In this document: one piece after another, positions 43,495 through 51,400 of the stretch
Numbering within the stretch: the stretch's first letter is position 1
Layout of the letters: each line of letters starts with the position of its first letter
Assembly (NCBI GenBank): GCA_002360635.1
Contig: DEQW01000001.1
Location: 808,036 to 872,035, forward strand
Direction: 5' to 3'
Origin: Flavobacteriaceae bacterium UBA3356
GTDB taxonomy: Bacteria > Bacteroidota > Bacteroidia > Flavobacteriales > Flavobacteriaceae
Length of the DNA stretch: 64,000 nt
The notes under the pieces: generated by a model
Databases searched by the model: none
The model's input: the letters and a program-made list of their open reading frames with translations, nothing else
What the model was told of the DNA's origin: nothing
Translations under genes and position numbers: made by a program

Positions 43495-45846
43495 TTAATG
43501 TAGTTTTCCGAAGGTGATACCTATAAAAAAAGTTCGAGGTGCGTTAGGGCCATAGATATAATCTGAATCTCGCGTGGGACCTTTATCAAAATCATCCTGA
43601 TAACTATTAAATATGTTTTTTATACCAGCCGAAAAGGTAGTCTGAAAATCTTCAGAAAAATCTATATGGGTGTCAAATTTGATGTTCATATCAAGAAAAG
43701 GATGTACTTCATTCAATTTTAAAAATCCTGTATTACTTATTACGCGTGGCACCGTCATGCCCCCAGTATAATTTCCTGTGAGGTCAAGTCTAAACGTTTC
43801 AGAAGGAATCCAAGACGCATTGGCGTATCCATACACGTTTGGGTTTCGTACAAACTCATCAATTATAATATCATTTTCGCCTGCAGTGCCGTCACTTTCA
43901 AATAAAAGTTGAGGTTCTTTGTATTTAGATTCTTGAACCGTTCCACCCAATTGAAACTGCCACTTTTTTGAAGGGGAAAGCCCTATTTCAAAATTGGCGC
44001 CAAATACTTCAGCACCTGATCCATTTCGTACTTCTTCTAAAATAGAACCATTAGGCAAAGGCGTTCCTGTGCTTACAATGGTAAAAGGGTCTTTCAGGTC
44101 TGTGTAAAAGCCTTCCAGTAAAAAATCGGTTTGCAACTTATTAAAGTCTTTTGAATAGTTTAAGGATGCTGTATATGCATTGGAATATTCAGTTTTTAAG
44201 TTTTCAGAAAGGATAACAAATTGCGGCTCACCACCAACCGATGAAATATGCAAATCTTCATTAAAAGCTTGCGGGGCTCGAAACCCACGTGCATAACCAC
44301 CTCTAAACTTTAATTCGTCTGTAAATTGATAGGCTACCGTTACCCGCGGACTCAATGAAGATTGACTGAGGTTTACGTTCCGTTCAATGGTGTTAACTTG
44401 GTAGGTCCCATTTACGGTTACATTGTCAAACCTGGCGCCTAATAGAGTGGTAAATTTATCGGTAGGCTTCCATTCGTATTGACTGTAAATGCCTATACTA
44501 CCAACAGATTGATCAATTAATCGATTATAACCTGCAATAACATCTTCAGTGGTACTATAATTATATTCTGCACCCGAAGTTAAAACGTCGTCGTTTTTAA
44601 ACGTTTTGGTATGTTGAATTCCGTTAACAATCGCCAAATCTGTAGTATTTCCGAAAGCATTATTAGCTAGAATACTGTTTTGCTTGGTTCTTCCACCACC
44701 TAAACCACCGTAATAACTGTCGCGTTGCGTATAAGATGCTGAGGTGTAGATAGCATATTTATTAGTGTAATCTTGGCTATTTAACTCATATTCAGCACCA
44801 CCTGTAAAAGTATCGTGGTCTAATTGTTCGGTAATGTCGGTAAATTGAGGGGCTAAGTCTAATTTATTTCCACCTCTTCTAAATTCCCTAATAGCTGTCA
44901 AGTCAACGGTTATCCTACTTCTGTCAGAGGGTTTAATAAAAGCTTTGGCACCTACGGTGTTATTGGTAAGCTTTGTAATTTCGGTAAAACCATCGTCATT
45001 CGCATCATACGCATCGCGGCTTCTGTAATTTCCGAAAAGAGTGATACCGCTATTTAAATCGTCTGCGACTACCGAGGTATTAAAATTAACGACGCGATCT
45101 GGTTGTTCGCCATTAATAAGAGAAAGTGAACTTCCAATTTCCCAAGTGTTTAAAACCGGGTCTTTTGTTATAACATTTACGGTTCCGGCAATCGCATTGG
45201 ACCCAAACAGAGCTGAACCACCGCTCCTCACTACTTCTACACGTTCAATCGTATTTGTCGGTATTTGTTCCAGTCCATAAACACCCAAAAGCGAAGTAAA
45301 TATAGCTCGGCTGTTCACTAATATTTGAGTGTAGCCTCCGTCGAGCCCGTTAAGACGAACCTGCGTGAAACCACAATTTTGGCAATTGGTTTCAACGCGT
45401 ACGCCTGGTGCGTAGTTTAAACCATCGGCAAGCGATAACGACTGGGTTGCTTTTAATAATTTAGGGTTCAATGTAGATACAACTACTGGGGCTTTTTTTC
45501 TGTTTACTCTGTTTCGAGTGGCACTCACGACTATTTGCTCTAAACCTAGTAGGTCTTCTGTAAGCGTAAAAGACTTTTTGTTGATACCTTCTGAAATATG
45601 AATCTGTTTAGAAATGGTTTTATATCCAACTGATGAAACGGTTATTTGATAAGCACCTTCTTTAAGTTTTATTAAATATGTACCGTCTTCATTGGCGTTT
45701 GTTCCTACAGTTTCCAAGCCTTCTAATTGAATGGTTGCGAACGAAAGCGGTCCGGATTCAGTATTAATTTTTCCTTTTAGTGTTGCTTTTTGAGCTAAAG
45801 TACAAGAAGTGATCATTACAAATAGTAAAACCCTCATAATTTTCAT
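43495..45846 (-). CDS. TonB-dependent outer-membrane receptor
   Basis: 783 residues from the ATG at 45846 (MKIMRVLLFV); the longer frame opens at a TTG that is part of the -7 box. A CarboxypepD_reg-like domain (about 20-100) is followed by the plug, opening EQIVVSATRNRVNRKKAPVV. The plug contains NCQNCGFTQVRLNGLDGG with C155 and C158, then the 22-strand barrel, ending GITFGKLH. It imports a metal complex or cofactor using TonB energy. Its divergent neighbour encodes a DtxR-type regulator, and ZIP and Feo transporters are nearby, so a transition metal is the likely cargo. Iron, manganese, zinc and copper cannot be told apart here. Confidence 0.92.
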   Translation of the reverse strand: MKIMRVLLFVMITSCTLAQKATLKGKINTESGPLSFATIQLEGLETVGTNANEDGTYLIKLKEGAYQITVSSVGYKTISKQIHISEGINKKSFTLTEDLLGLEQIVVSATRNRVNRKKAPVVVSTLNPKLLKATQSLSLADGLNYAPGVRVETNCQNCGFTQVRLNGLDGGYTQILVNSRAIFTSLLGVYGLEQIPTNTIERVEVVRSGGSALFGSNAIAGTVNVITKDPVLNTWEIGSSLSLINGEQPDRVVNFNTSVVADDLNSGITLFGNYRSRDAYDANDDGFTEITKLTNNTVGAKAFIKPSDRSRITVDLTAIREFRRGGNKLDLAPQFTDITEQLDHDTFTGGAEYELNSQDYTNKYAIYTSASYTQRDSYYGGLGGGRTKQNSILANNAFGNTTDLAIVNGIQHTKTFKNDDVLTSGAEYNYSTTEDVIAGYNRLIDQSVGSIGIYSQYEWKPTDKFTTLLGARFDNVTVNGTYQVNTIERNVNLSQSSLSPRVTVAYQFTDELKFRGGYARGFRAPQAFNEDLHISSVGGEPQFVILSENLKTEYSNAYTASLNYSKDFNKLQTDFLLEGFYTDLKDPFTIVSTGTPLPNGSILEEVRNGSGAEVFGANFEIGLSPSKKWQFQLGGTVQESKYKEPQLLFESDGTAGENDIIIDEFVRNPNVYGYANASWIPSETFRLDLTGNYTGGMTVPRVISNTGFLKLNEVHPFLDMNIKFDTHIDFSEDFQTTFSAGIKNIFNSYQDDFDKGPTRDSDYIYGPNAPRTFFIGITFGKLH

Positions 45847-45867
45847 GTATGCTAATTTTAATTTGCG

Positions 45868-45875
45868 CAAAGTTA
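45868..45875 (-). promoter_or_regulatory. -7 box for the TonB receptor gene
   Basis: TAACTTTG on the minus strand. It places the start at the ATG at 45846 and the -33 region under the palindrome at 45883-45902. Confidence 0.65.
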
Positions 45876-45882
45876 AAATTAA

Positions 45883-45902
45883 ATTTTAGATAAGACTAAA
45901 AT
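45883..45902. promoter_or_regulatory. Candidate DtxR-type operator
   Basis: ATTTTAG-ATAAGA-CTAAAAT has exact 7-bp arms. It covers the -33 region of the TonB receptor promoter and lies about 45 bases upstream of the regulator start. The flanks resemble the general DtxR-family half-site pattern (TTAG...CTAA). Confidence 0.5.
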
Positions 45903-45925
45903 ATTGTTTATTAAATTTAAAAATG

Positions 45926-45933
45926 TATTTTTG
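45926..45933 (+). promoter_or_regulatory. -7 box for the DtxR-type regulator
   Basis: TATTTTTG, four bases before the ATG at 45938. Transcription would begin at or next to the start codon, so the mRNA may be leaderless. Confidence 0.6.
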
Positions 45934-45937
45934 TTTT

Positions 45938-46597
45938 ATGAAATACAGTCTTTCGGAAGAAAATTATTTGAAGGCAATTTATCATTTAGAAAAAATTGCT
46001 GCTACAGGGGTTGCTACCAACGCTATTGCTGAGCAAATGGAGACCAAGCCATCTTCGGTAACAGATATGGTAAAAAAACTTTCTGAAAAAGATTTGGTGA
46101 ATTACATTAAGTACCAAGGCGTTACATTAACGGAAAAAGGAAGGAAAACAGCCTTGACCATTATTCGGAAACATCGTCTTTGGGAAGTTTTTTTGGTAGA
46201 TAAATTAAATTTTCACTGGGATCAAGTTCACGAAATTGCAGAACAATTAGAACATATTCATTCTGAAGAGTTAATTTCTAGGTTAGATAAATTTTTAGGT
46301 GAACCCGATTTTGACCCTCACGGCGACCCCATTCCCGATAAACATGGAAATATTAAACGTACTGAAAAGAAACTCTTATCAGATTTAGACAAAAACCAAG
46401 GAGGTGTTTGTGTTGGGGTTAAAGAATCTAGCGCTGAATTTTTACAGTACTTAGATAAGAAAAAAATAACAATCGGCACAAAAATTAAGGTACTGGGGAA
46501 AGAGTTTTTTGACGGCTCTATGGTTATTTTGGTTGGAAAAGACCAATCCTTTATATCGAAAAAAACTGCTGAAAACCTATACGTACAAACGAATTAA
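45938..46597 (+). CDS. DtxR/MntR-family metal-dependent regulator
   Basis: 219 residues from the ATG at 45938 (MKYSLSEENYLKAIYHLEK), the family start; an ATG at 45923 lies upstream of the -7 box end and is rejected. The winged helix (about 5-65) precedes a metal-binding dimerisation domain with HRLWEVFLVDKL and HEIAEQLEHIHSEEL. A C-terminal FeoA/SH3-like domain spans about 145-219. The protein represses or activates metal uptake genes when loaded with Mn or Fe. The TonB receptor is divergent and the ZIP gene follows after three bases. Which metal it senses is not determined. Confidence 0.92.
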   Translation: MKYSLSEENYLKAIYHLEKIAATGVATNAIAEQMETKPSSVTDMVKKLSEKDLVNYIKYQGVTLTEKGRKTALTIIRKHRLWEVFLVDKLNFHWDQVHEIAEQLEHIHSEELISRLDKFLGEPDFDPHGDPIPDKHGNIKRTEKKLLSDLDKNQGGVCVGVKESSAEFLQYLDKKKITIGTKIKVLGKEFFDGSMVILVGKDQSFISKKTAENLYVQTN

Positions 46598-46600
46598 TAT

Positions 46601-47422
46601 ATGGAACAAATAATAGACTATTTTGAATCAATAGATCCCATTTTAGCAGCTTTATACGCTACTTTGTTTACCTGGGGCTTAACAGCATTAGGAGCGTCTT
46701 TGGTGTTCTTTTTTAAAAACATGAACCGTGTGGCGCTAGACGGTATGCTTGGTTTTACAGGGGGCGTTATGGTAGCGGCAAGTTTTTGGAGTTTATTGGC
46801 ACCCGGTATTGAGATGAGCCCTGGCGAAGGATTTGTAAAGGTAATTCCCGCGGCTGTAGGATTTTTATTAGGGGCTCTGTTTTTGTTTGGGCTGGATAAG
46901 GTTTTACCTCACTTACACATAAATTTTAAAGAATCTGAAAAAGAAGGAATTAAAACGCCTTGGCATAAAACAACATTGTTGACTTTGGCCATAACCCTAC
47001 ACAACATCCCAGAAGGATTGGCTGTGGGAGTGTTATTTGGAGGAGTTGCTGCTGGGTTTGACGGAGCCACTATTGGAGGTGCTGTTGCATTAGCAATGGG
47101 GATTGGTTTGCAAAACTTTCCCGAAGGTATTGCCGTCTCCATGCCATTACGGGGTATGGGTATGAGTAGAAAGAAAAGCTTTATGTACGGACAATCTTCT
47201 GCGATTGTAGAACCTATTGCAGCTGTTTTAGGAGCTTGGGCAGTACTGACATTTCAGCCTATTTTGCCATATGCACTGGCTTTTGCTGCAGGAGCTATGA
47301 TTTTTGTTGTTATCGAAGAAGTTGTTCCTGAAACACAACGAGCCGGTAATGCAGACATCGCAACCCTTGGGTTTATTGGAGGATTTATAATAATGATGAC
47401 ATTAGATGTAGGACTTGGCTAA
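46601..47422 (+). CDS. ZIP-family divalent metal transporter (ZupT-like)
   Basis: 273 residues with eight predicted helices. The metal-site motifs are H134-N-I-P-E-G139 in helix IV and Q171-N-F-P-E-G176 in helix V, as in the GufA/ZupT branch. These import zinc and often iron or manganese. A His/acid-rich loop lies near residue 105 (LPHLHINFKES). It starts three bases after the DtxR-type regulator, which very likely controls it. Confidence 0.93.
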   Translation: MEQIIDYFESIDPILAALYATLFTWGLTALGASLVFFFKNMNRVALDGMLGFTGGVMVAASFWSLLAPGIEMSPGEGFVKVIPAAVGFLLGALFLFGLDKVLPHLHINFKESEKEGIKTPWHKTTLLTLAITLHNIPEGLAVGVLFGGVAAGFDGATIGGAVALAMGIGLQNFPEGIAVSMPLRGMGMSRKKSFMYGQSSAIVEPIAAVLGAWAVLTFQPILPYALAFAAGAMIFVVIEEVVPETQRAGNADIATLGFIGGFIIMMTLDVGLG

Positions 47423-47472
47423 TCTATTTGTCATTATGTTTCTTTACCTTTAAAGTTGAAAATAGAATTACG

Positions 47473-47898
47473 ATGAAAAAAATAGTTGCTTTATTACTTT
47501 TAGTCGTTACAGCGACGGCTTTTTCACAAGAAAACACAGATAAACCTTTAGATGTGCCAAAAATCGCTATAAAAATACAATTAGGTGAAACAGTCGAAAC
47601 CAATGGTTACTCTGTGACATTTATAGAGGTGTTGGAAGATTCCCGTTGTCCTACCAGTACTACCTGTGTATGGGAAGGTAGGGTAAGGATAAAGGTTAAA
47701 ATTGAAGAAGAGGGAAAAAAAGCTGTTGAAGAAACTATAATTTTTGGCAAAGCAAAGCCTAAAGAACAGAAAAACCATACTTTCTTTACATCTTCAAAAG
47801 TAAAGTTAGAAGGAATAAAGGTAACTCCGTACCCAAATACAGAAAGGGATAAAAAAGAAAATGGATATACGCTTTTGGTTTGTGAGTATGATAATTAA
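47473..47898 (+). CDS. Exported hypothetical protein with DSRCP motif
   Basis: 141 residues from the ATG at 47473; the longer frame starts at a TTG at 47428. A signal peptide ends near ATAFSQE. The mature part is a small beta-domain containing EDSRCPTSTTCVWEGRVRI, whose two cysteines probably form a disulfide. Similar secreted domains with DSRCP...C.W.G occur widely in Bacteroidota, without a known function. It lies downstream of the ZIP gene and overlaps the end of the small cysteine-rich gene on the other strand. Confidence 0.7.
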   Translation: MKKIVALLLLVVTATAFSQENTDKPLDVPKIAIKIQLGETVETNGYSVTFIEVLEDSRCPTSTTCVWEGRVRIKVKIEEEGKKAVEETIIFGKAKPKEQKNHTFFTSSKVKLEGIKVTPYPNTERDKKENGYTLLVCEYDN

Positions 47899-48056
47899 TG
47901 GCAACCACAATCGTTTTTACCACATTTAGTGTTACCGCCATCGAGTGTGCCCGCAGTGGTTTGCCTTCTTTTTTCAGTTAAAGGGTTCCAGACAAATTTT
48001 TTCAGCAAATAGCCTGCTGCGATTAAAAATGTTATAAGTACCAATATCGTCTGCAT
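47895..48056 (-). CDS. FeoB-associated cysteine-rich membrane peptide
   Basis: A 53-residue protein. One membrane helix (residues 2-19) is followed by a basic stretch and a C-terminus with three cysteines in the pattern TKCGKNDCGCH. This is the FeoB-associated Cys-rich small protein often found after feoB in Bacteroidota. It lies 81 bases downstream of feoB on the same strand. It may help Feo assembly or bind iron, but its role is not known. It ends with a four-base overlap with the convergent DSRCP gene. Confidence 0.85.
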   Translation of the reverse strand: MQTILVLITFLIAAGYLLKKFVWNPLTEKRRQTTAGTLDGGNTKCGKNDCGCH

Positions 48057-48137
48057 AATCTTTATCGTATTTTAATTTTTAATAGCATTTTTTGGTCGAA
48101 ATCTGTTTTATAACCTAACATTAGGTGAATTTTTCAG

Positions 48138-50237
48138 TTATTTCAATAGTTGAAAGGCAGCCAATGCCAATACATAAGCGATACCACTCATAATAAACAA
48201 TTGATACATAGGCCATTTCCAACTGTTGGTTTCCCGTTTAACAATAGCCAAGGTGCTCATACATTGCATTGCAAAAGCATAAAACAGTAATAGCGATACA
48301 CCACTCGCAAAATTGAACAACGGCGTGCCTAAAACAGGGTTTGTTTCGGCTGCCATACGATTTTTAATAGTTTCTTCTTCTTCACTGCCTACACTATAAA
48401 TAGTGGCAAGTGTTCCTACAAATACTTCACGGGCAGCAAACGAACTTACAATCGCGATTCCTATTTTCCAATCATACCCTAAAGGTCTTACTGCAGGTTC
48501 AATGCCTTTACCCATCATACCAATATAAGAATTCTCTAACTTAAAGGAAGCTATTTTAGTGTCCAGCTCTTCTTGTGTAAGGTTTTGCCCACTGCTTTCA
48601 GCAGTTACAATTTCTTCAGCGTTATTAAAGTCTCCAGGTCCATAAGATGCTAATACCCATAATATAATGGAAATAGCTAAAATGATTTTCCCAGCCCCTA
48701 AAACAAAGGATTTGGTTTTTTCAACAACGGTAATCAATACATTTTTAGGAAGCGGAATTTTGTAATTAGGCATTTCAATAACAAAAAACGAGCGGCCAGG
48801 TATTTTCAGGAATTTATCCAATAACCAAGCCGAGCCAATTGCAGCGCCAAACCCAATAAGGTACATAATCATCAAAGTGATTCCTTGTAAACTGAATATT
48901 CCTAATACCCGTTCATCGGGAATTACCAAAGCTATAATAATAAGATATACTGGCAATCGGGCCGAACATGTGGTAAAAGGAGTAACCAAAATAGTGATTA
49001 ATCGTTCTTTCCAGTTTTCAATGTTTCGGGTGGCCATAATCGCTGGAATAGCACAAGCAGTACCCGAAACTAAAGGAACGACACTCTTACCGCTCAATCC
49101 AAAACGGCGCATAATTCGGTCCATTAAAAATACGACACGACTCATGTAACCAGTTTCTTCTAAAATGGAAATAAAGAGGAATAGAAAGGCAATCTGTGGA
49201 ATAAAAATGACAATTCCACCTATTCCGGGAATGATTCCTTCGGCAATCAAATTAGTAAAGTCGCCCGGCGGAAGCGAATTTTTTATCCATTCACTCAAAG
49301 AAGCGAAAGTGCTATCAATAAAATCCATTGGGTAACTGCTCCAATCGAAAATTGCTTGGAAAATTAACAATAGAATGGAAAAAAATATTACATACCCCCA
49401 AACTTTGTGGGTGAGTATGCGGTCCATTCTACTCCTAAAGTCCTTGGCATTTGCCGTATCTACTGTAAGTGTTTCTTTTAGCACACCATTAATAAATTGA
49501 TAGCGGGCAATGGTTTCTTTTTGCTGAAGCCGTTTCAGGTTGCTTTTTGATTCTGTTTGAAAATCGGTGACTTCTTTTAATTCTTTACGGTTTAGTTTTC
49601 CGAAGTTGACGTCTTGGGTAATCACCAGCCAAAGTTTGTACAACTCTTGATTTGGAAATGCTTTCCGCAGCCTTTCAAAATACTCAGGTGCAATTTTAGA
49701 AGCGTTTACACATGGTTTGGTAGATAGCAAACTATAATTTGTAATAAGCTCTTTCAGATTGTCAAATCCTTCATTTTTACGCGAACTTACCAACGCAATC
49801 TTGGTTTCCAGCTTTTGTTCAAGTGCTTCGATATCCAACGAAATGGCTTTCCGCTTCATTCTATCGGCCATATTGATGGCGAGTACAGCCGGAATGCCGA
49901 GATCTTTTATTTGGGTGAAAAGAAGTAAATTTCTTTTTAAATTTTCTACATCGGCAACCACAACCGCTACATCTGGAAAATCCTTGTCATTTTTGTTCAA
50001 TAAAAGTTCAATGACTACATTTTCATCAACTGAAGAGGCGTTTAAACTGTAGGTTCCGGGAAGGTCGATAATATGGGCTTTTAAACCTCGGTCCAGTTTA
50101 CAAAGGCCTTGTTTTTTTTCAACCGTAATTCCTGGATAGTTACCTACTTTTTGATTTAAACCCGTTAAACGGTTAAAAACAGATGTTTTTCCTGTGTTTG
50201 GGTTTCCAATAAGAGCTACATTAATTTGCCTGGCCAT
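48138..50237 (-). CDS. feoB: Ferrous iron transporter FeoB
   Basis: 699 residues. The N-terminal G domain has G1 GNPNTGKTSV (residues 11-20), G3 DLPGTYS and NMADRMKRK. The membrane part has two Gate regions (for example PLVSGTACAIPAIMATRNIENW and SSFAAREVFVGTLATIY). It imports Fe(II) across the inner membrane. feoA lies three bases upstream and the Cys-rich peptide downstream. Length is normal and the protein looks intact. Confidence 0.97.
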   Translation of the reverse strand: MARQINVALIGNPNTGKTSVFNRLTGLNQKVGNYPGITVEKKQGLCKLDRGLKAHIIDLPGTYSLNASSVDENVVIELLLNKNDKDFPDVAVVVADVENLKRNLLLFTQIKDLGIPAVLAINMADRMKRKAISLDIEALEQKLETKIALVSSRKNEGFDNLKELITNYSLLSTKPCVNASKIAPEYFERLRKAFPNQELYKLWLVITQDVNFGKLNRKELKEVTDFQTESKSNLKRLQQKETIARYQFINGVLKETLTVDTANAKDFRSRMDRILTHKVWGYVIFFSILLLIFQAIFDWSSYPMDFIDSTFASLSEWIKNSLPPGDFTNLIAEGIIPGIGGIVIFIPQIAFLFLFISILEETGYMSRVVFLMDRIMRRFGLSGKSVVPLVSGTACAIPAIMATRNIENWKERLITILVTPFTTCSARLPVYLIIIALVIPDERVLGIFSLQGITLMIMYLIGFGAAIGSAWLLDKFLKIPGRSFFVIEMPNYKIPLPKNVLITVVEKTKSFVLGAGKIILAISIILWVLASYGPGDFNNAEEIVTAESSGQNLTQEELDTKIASFKLENSYIGMMGKGIEPAVRPLGYDWKIGIAIVSSFAAREVFVGTLATIYSVGSEEEETIKNRMAAETNPVLGTPLFNFASGVSLLLFYAFAMQCMSTLAIVKRETNSWKWPMYQLFIMSGIAYVLALAAFQLLK

Positions 50238-50240
50238 AGG

Positions 50241-50465
50241 TTACAATAATTCAATTTCAATAAGTGCAGCGGTTTCTTTTCTAATGGCTAAATGGCTGCC
50301 ATTAATGTTGAGGTACATAGGATCCTGAAACGGGGCGGATTGTACCAATGCCACTTCGTTGCCGGGCAAGCAGCCCATTTCAAGTAATTTAAGCGGAACG
50401 TGTTCTACCGAAAACTCTTTGATGATAGCCCGTTGCCCTTTTTTTAGAGTGGCGATTGTATGCAT
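50241..50465 (-). CDS. feoA: FeoA-domain protein
   Basis: 74 residues forming an SH3-like FeoA domain, with LKKGQRAIIKEFSVEHVPLKLLEMGCLPGNEV and the closing NGSHLAIRKETAALIEI as landmarks across its length. It binds and supports FeoB. It starts the feoA-feoB-peptide operon. The -7 box at 50496-50503 and a TTTAGA-type dyad at 50474-50490 lie in its leader. Confidence 0.95.
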   Translation of the reverse strand: MHTIATLKKGQRAIIKEFSVEHVPLKLLEMGCLPGNEVALVQSAPFQDPMYLNINGSHLAIRKETAALIEIELL

Positions 50466-50473
50466 TATCTTTA

Positions 50474-50490
50474 TTTAGATTGATTTTAAA
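50474..50490. promoter_or_regulatory. Candidate iron-control dyad in the feoA leader
   Basis: TTTAGAT-TGA-TTTTAAA, two mismatches from the perfect TTTAGAA-N3-TTCTAAA at 24770-24786. It covers the predicted start of transcription of feoAB, a repressor position. Confidence 0.4.
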
Positions 50491-50495
50491 CAACG

Positions 50496-50503
50496 CAAAA
50501 GTA
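50496..50503 (-). promoter_or_regulatory. -7 box for feoAB
   Basis: TACTTTTG on the minus strand, 30 bases before the feoA ATG. Confidence 0.6.
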
Positions 50504-50575
50504 AGGGAATTAGGTTTGCTTTGCAAGGTTTTAAAGTGATAAAGTATTCTTTTAGAAGCGGTTTAAAGAAATGTG

Positions 50576-51247
50576 TTATTTTTCCTTTTGCAATATTTCA
50601 ATATCGTCCATTAATTCTTCAATGGCTTTGGGGTCTGTACCATCGTAAAACCCACGAATACGTCTCTTTTTATCTACTAAAACGAAGTTTTCAGTATGTA
50701 TTAAATCGTACTCATTATAAGGCGTGTCTTTAGCGGCGAGATATGATTTTCGGGCTAAGTCGTAAATTTCCTTTTTGTCACCGGTCACTAAGTTCCATTT
50801 TGTGTCGTCCACACCCTTTTCCTGGGCATATCTTTTAAGTTGTGCAACGGTATCGATATCTGGTGTGACGGTATGGGAAAGTAGCATGATTTCAGGATTG
50901 TTTTTTACTTTTTCTTGAACGTTCACCATATGGTCTGTCATTATTGGGCAAATGGTTTGGCAGGTAGTGAAAAAGAAATCAGCTACATAAATCTTGTTTT
51001 TATAATCTTCCTGGGTGATAATTTGCCCGTTTTGATTGGTTAATGAAAAATCTGCAATTTTATGGTATTTTTTTATGTGCTGCACTGTCGTGTCTACGAG
51101 TTCGGCAGTAACATCATTGGGCTGATAAATAGGTAAAGTTTTGCCCTCATCAATAGTGTAAACATTATAAATAATTGTAATTATAATAGCTGAAAGAACA
51201 AGCATTACGATCCCAAAAAACTTATACTTTGCAAAAAATTGAAGCAT
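50576..51247 (-). CDS. SCO1/SenC-family copper chaperone
   Basis: 223 residues from the ATG at 51247 (MLQFFAKYKF); the longer frame starts at a TTG that is part of the -7 box. An N-terminal membrane helix (about 10-29) anchors a thioredoxin-fold domain with C96-x3-C100 in FFTTCQTICPIM and the downstream histidine in DLIHTENFVLVD. SCO proteins deliver copper to, or reduce, the CuA site of cytochrome oxidase. No oxidase genes are in the window. Confidence 0.92.
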   Translation of the reverse strand: MLQFFAKYKFFGIVMLVLSAIIITIIYNVYTIDEGKTLPIYQPNDVTAELVDTTVQHIKKYHKIADFSLTNQNGQIITQEDYKNKIYVADFFFTTCQTICPIMTDHMVNVQEKVKNNPEIMLLSHTVTPDIDTVAQLKRYAQEKGVDDTKWNLVTGDKKEIYDLARKSYLAAKDTPYNEYDLIHTENFVLVDKKRRIRGFYDGTDPKAIEELMDDIEILQKEK

Positions 51248-51265
51248 ATTCTGTATTGATTTTTG

Positions 51266-51273
51266 CAAAATTA
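51266..51273 (-). promoter_or_regulatory. -7 box for the SCO1 gene
   Basis: TAATTTTG on the minus strand. It lies over the TTG that would open the longer frame. Confidence 0.6.
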
Positions 51274-51370
51274 CTGCCTAATAAACAAATGGTAAAGCTG
51301 TAAGCGTTAAAAGTTTTAGAAGATGTTTCTACAAGTTCTGCATTAATTTTTATAAGCGGGTATAAAAGAT

Positions 51371-51378
51371 TACTTTTG
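51371..51378 (+). promoter_or_regulatory. -7 box for rseP
   Basis: TACTTTTG, 22 bases before the ATG at 51401. Confidence 0.6.
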
Positions 51379-51400
51379 TACGCTAATTTTATAAAGTAAT

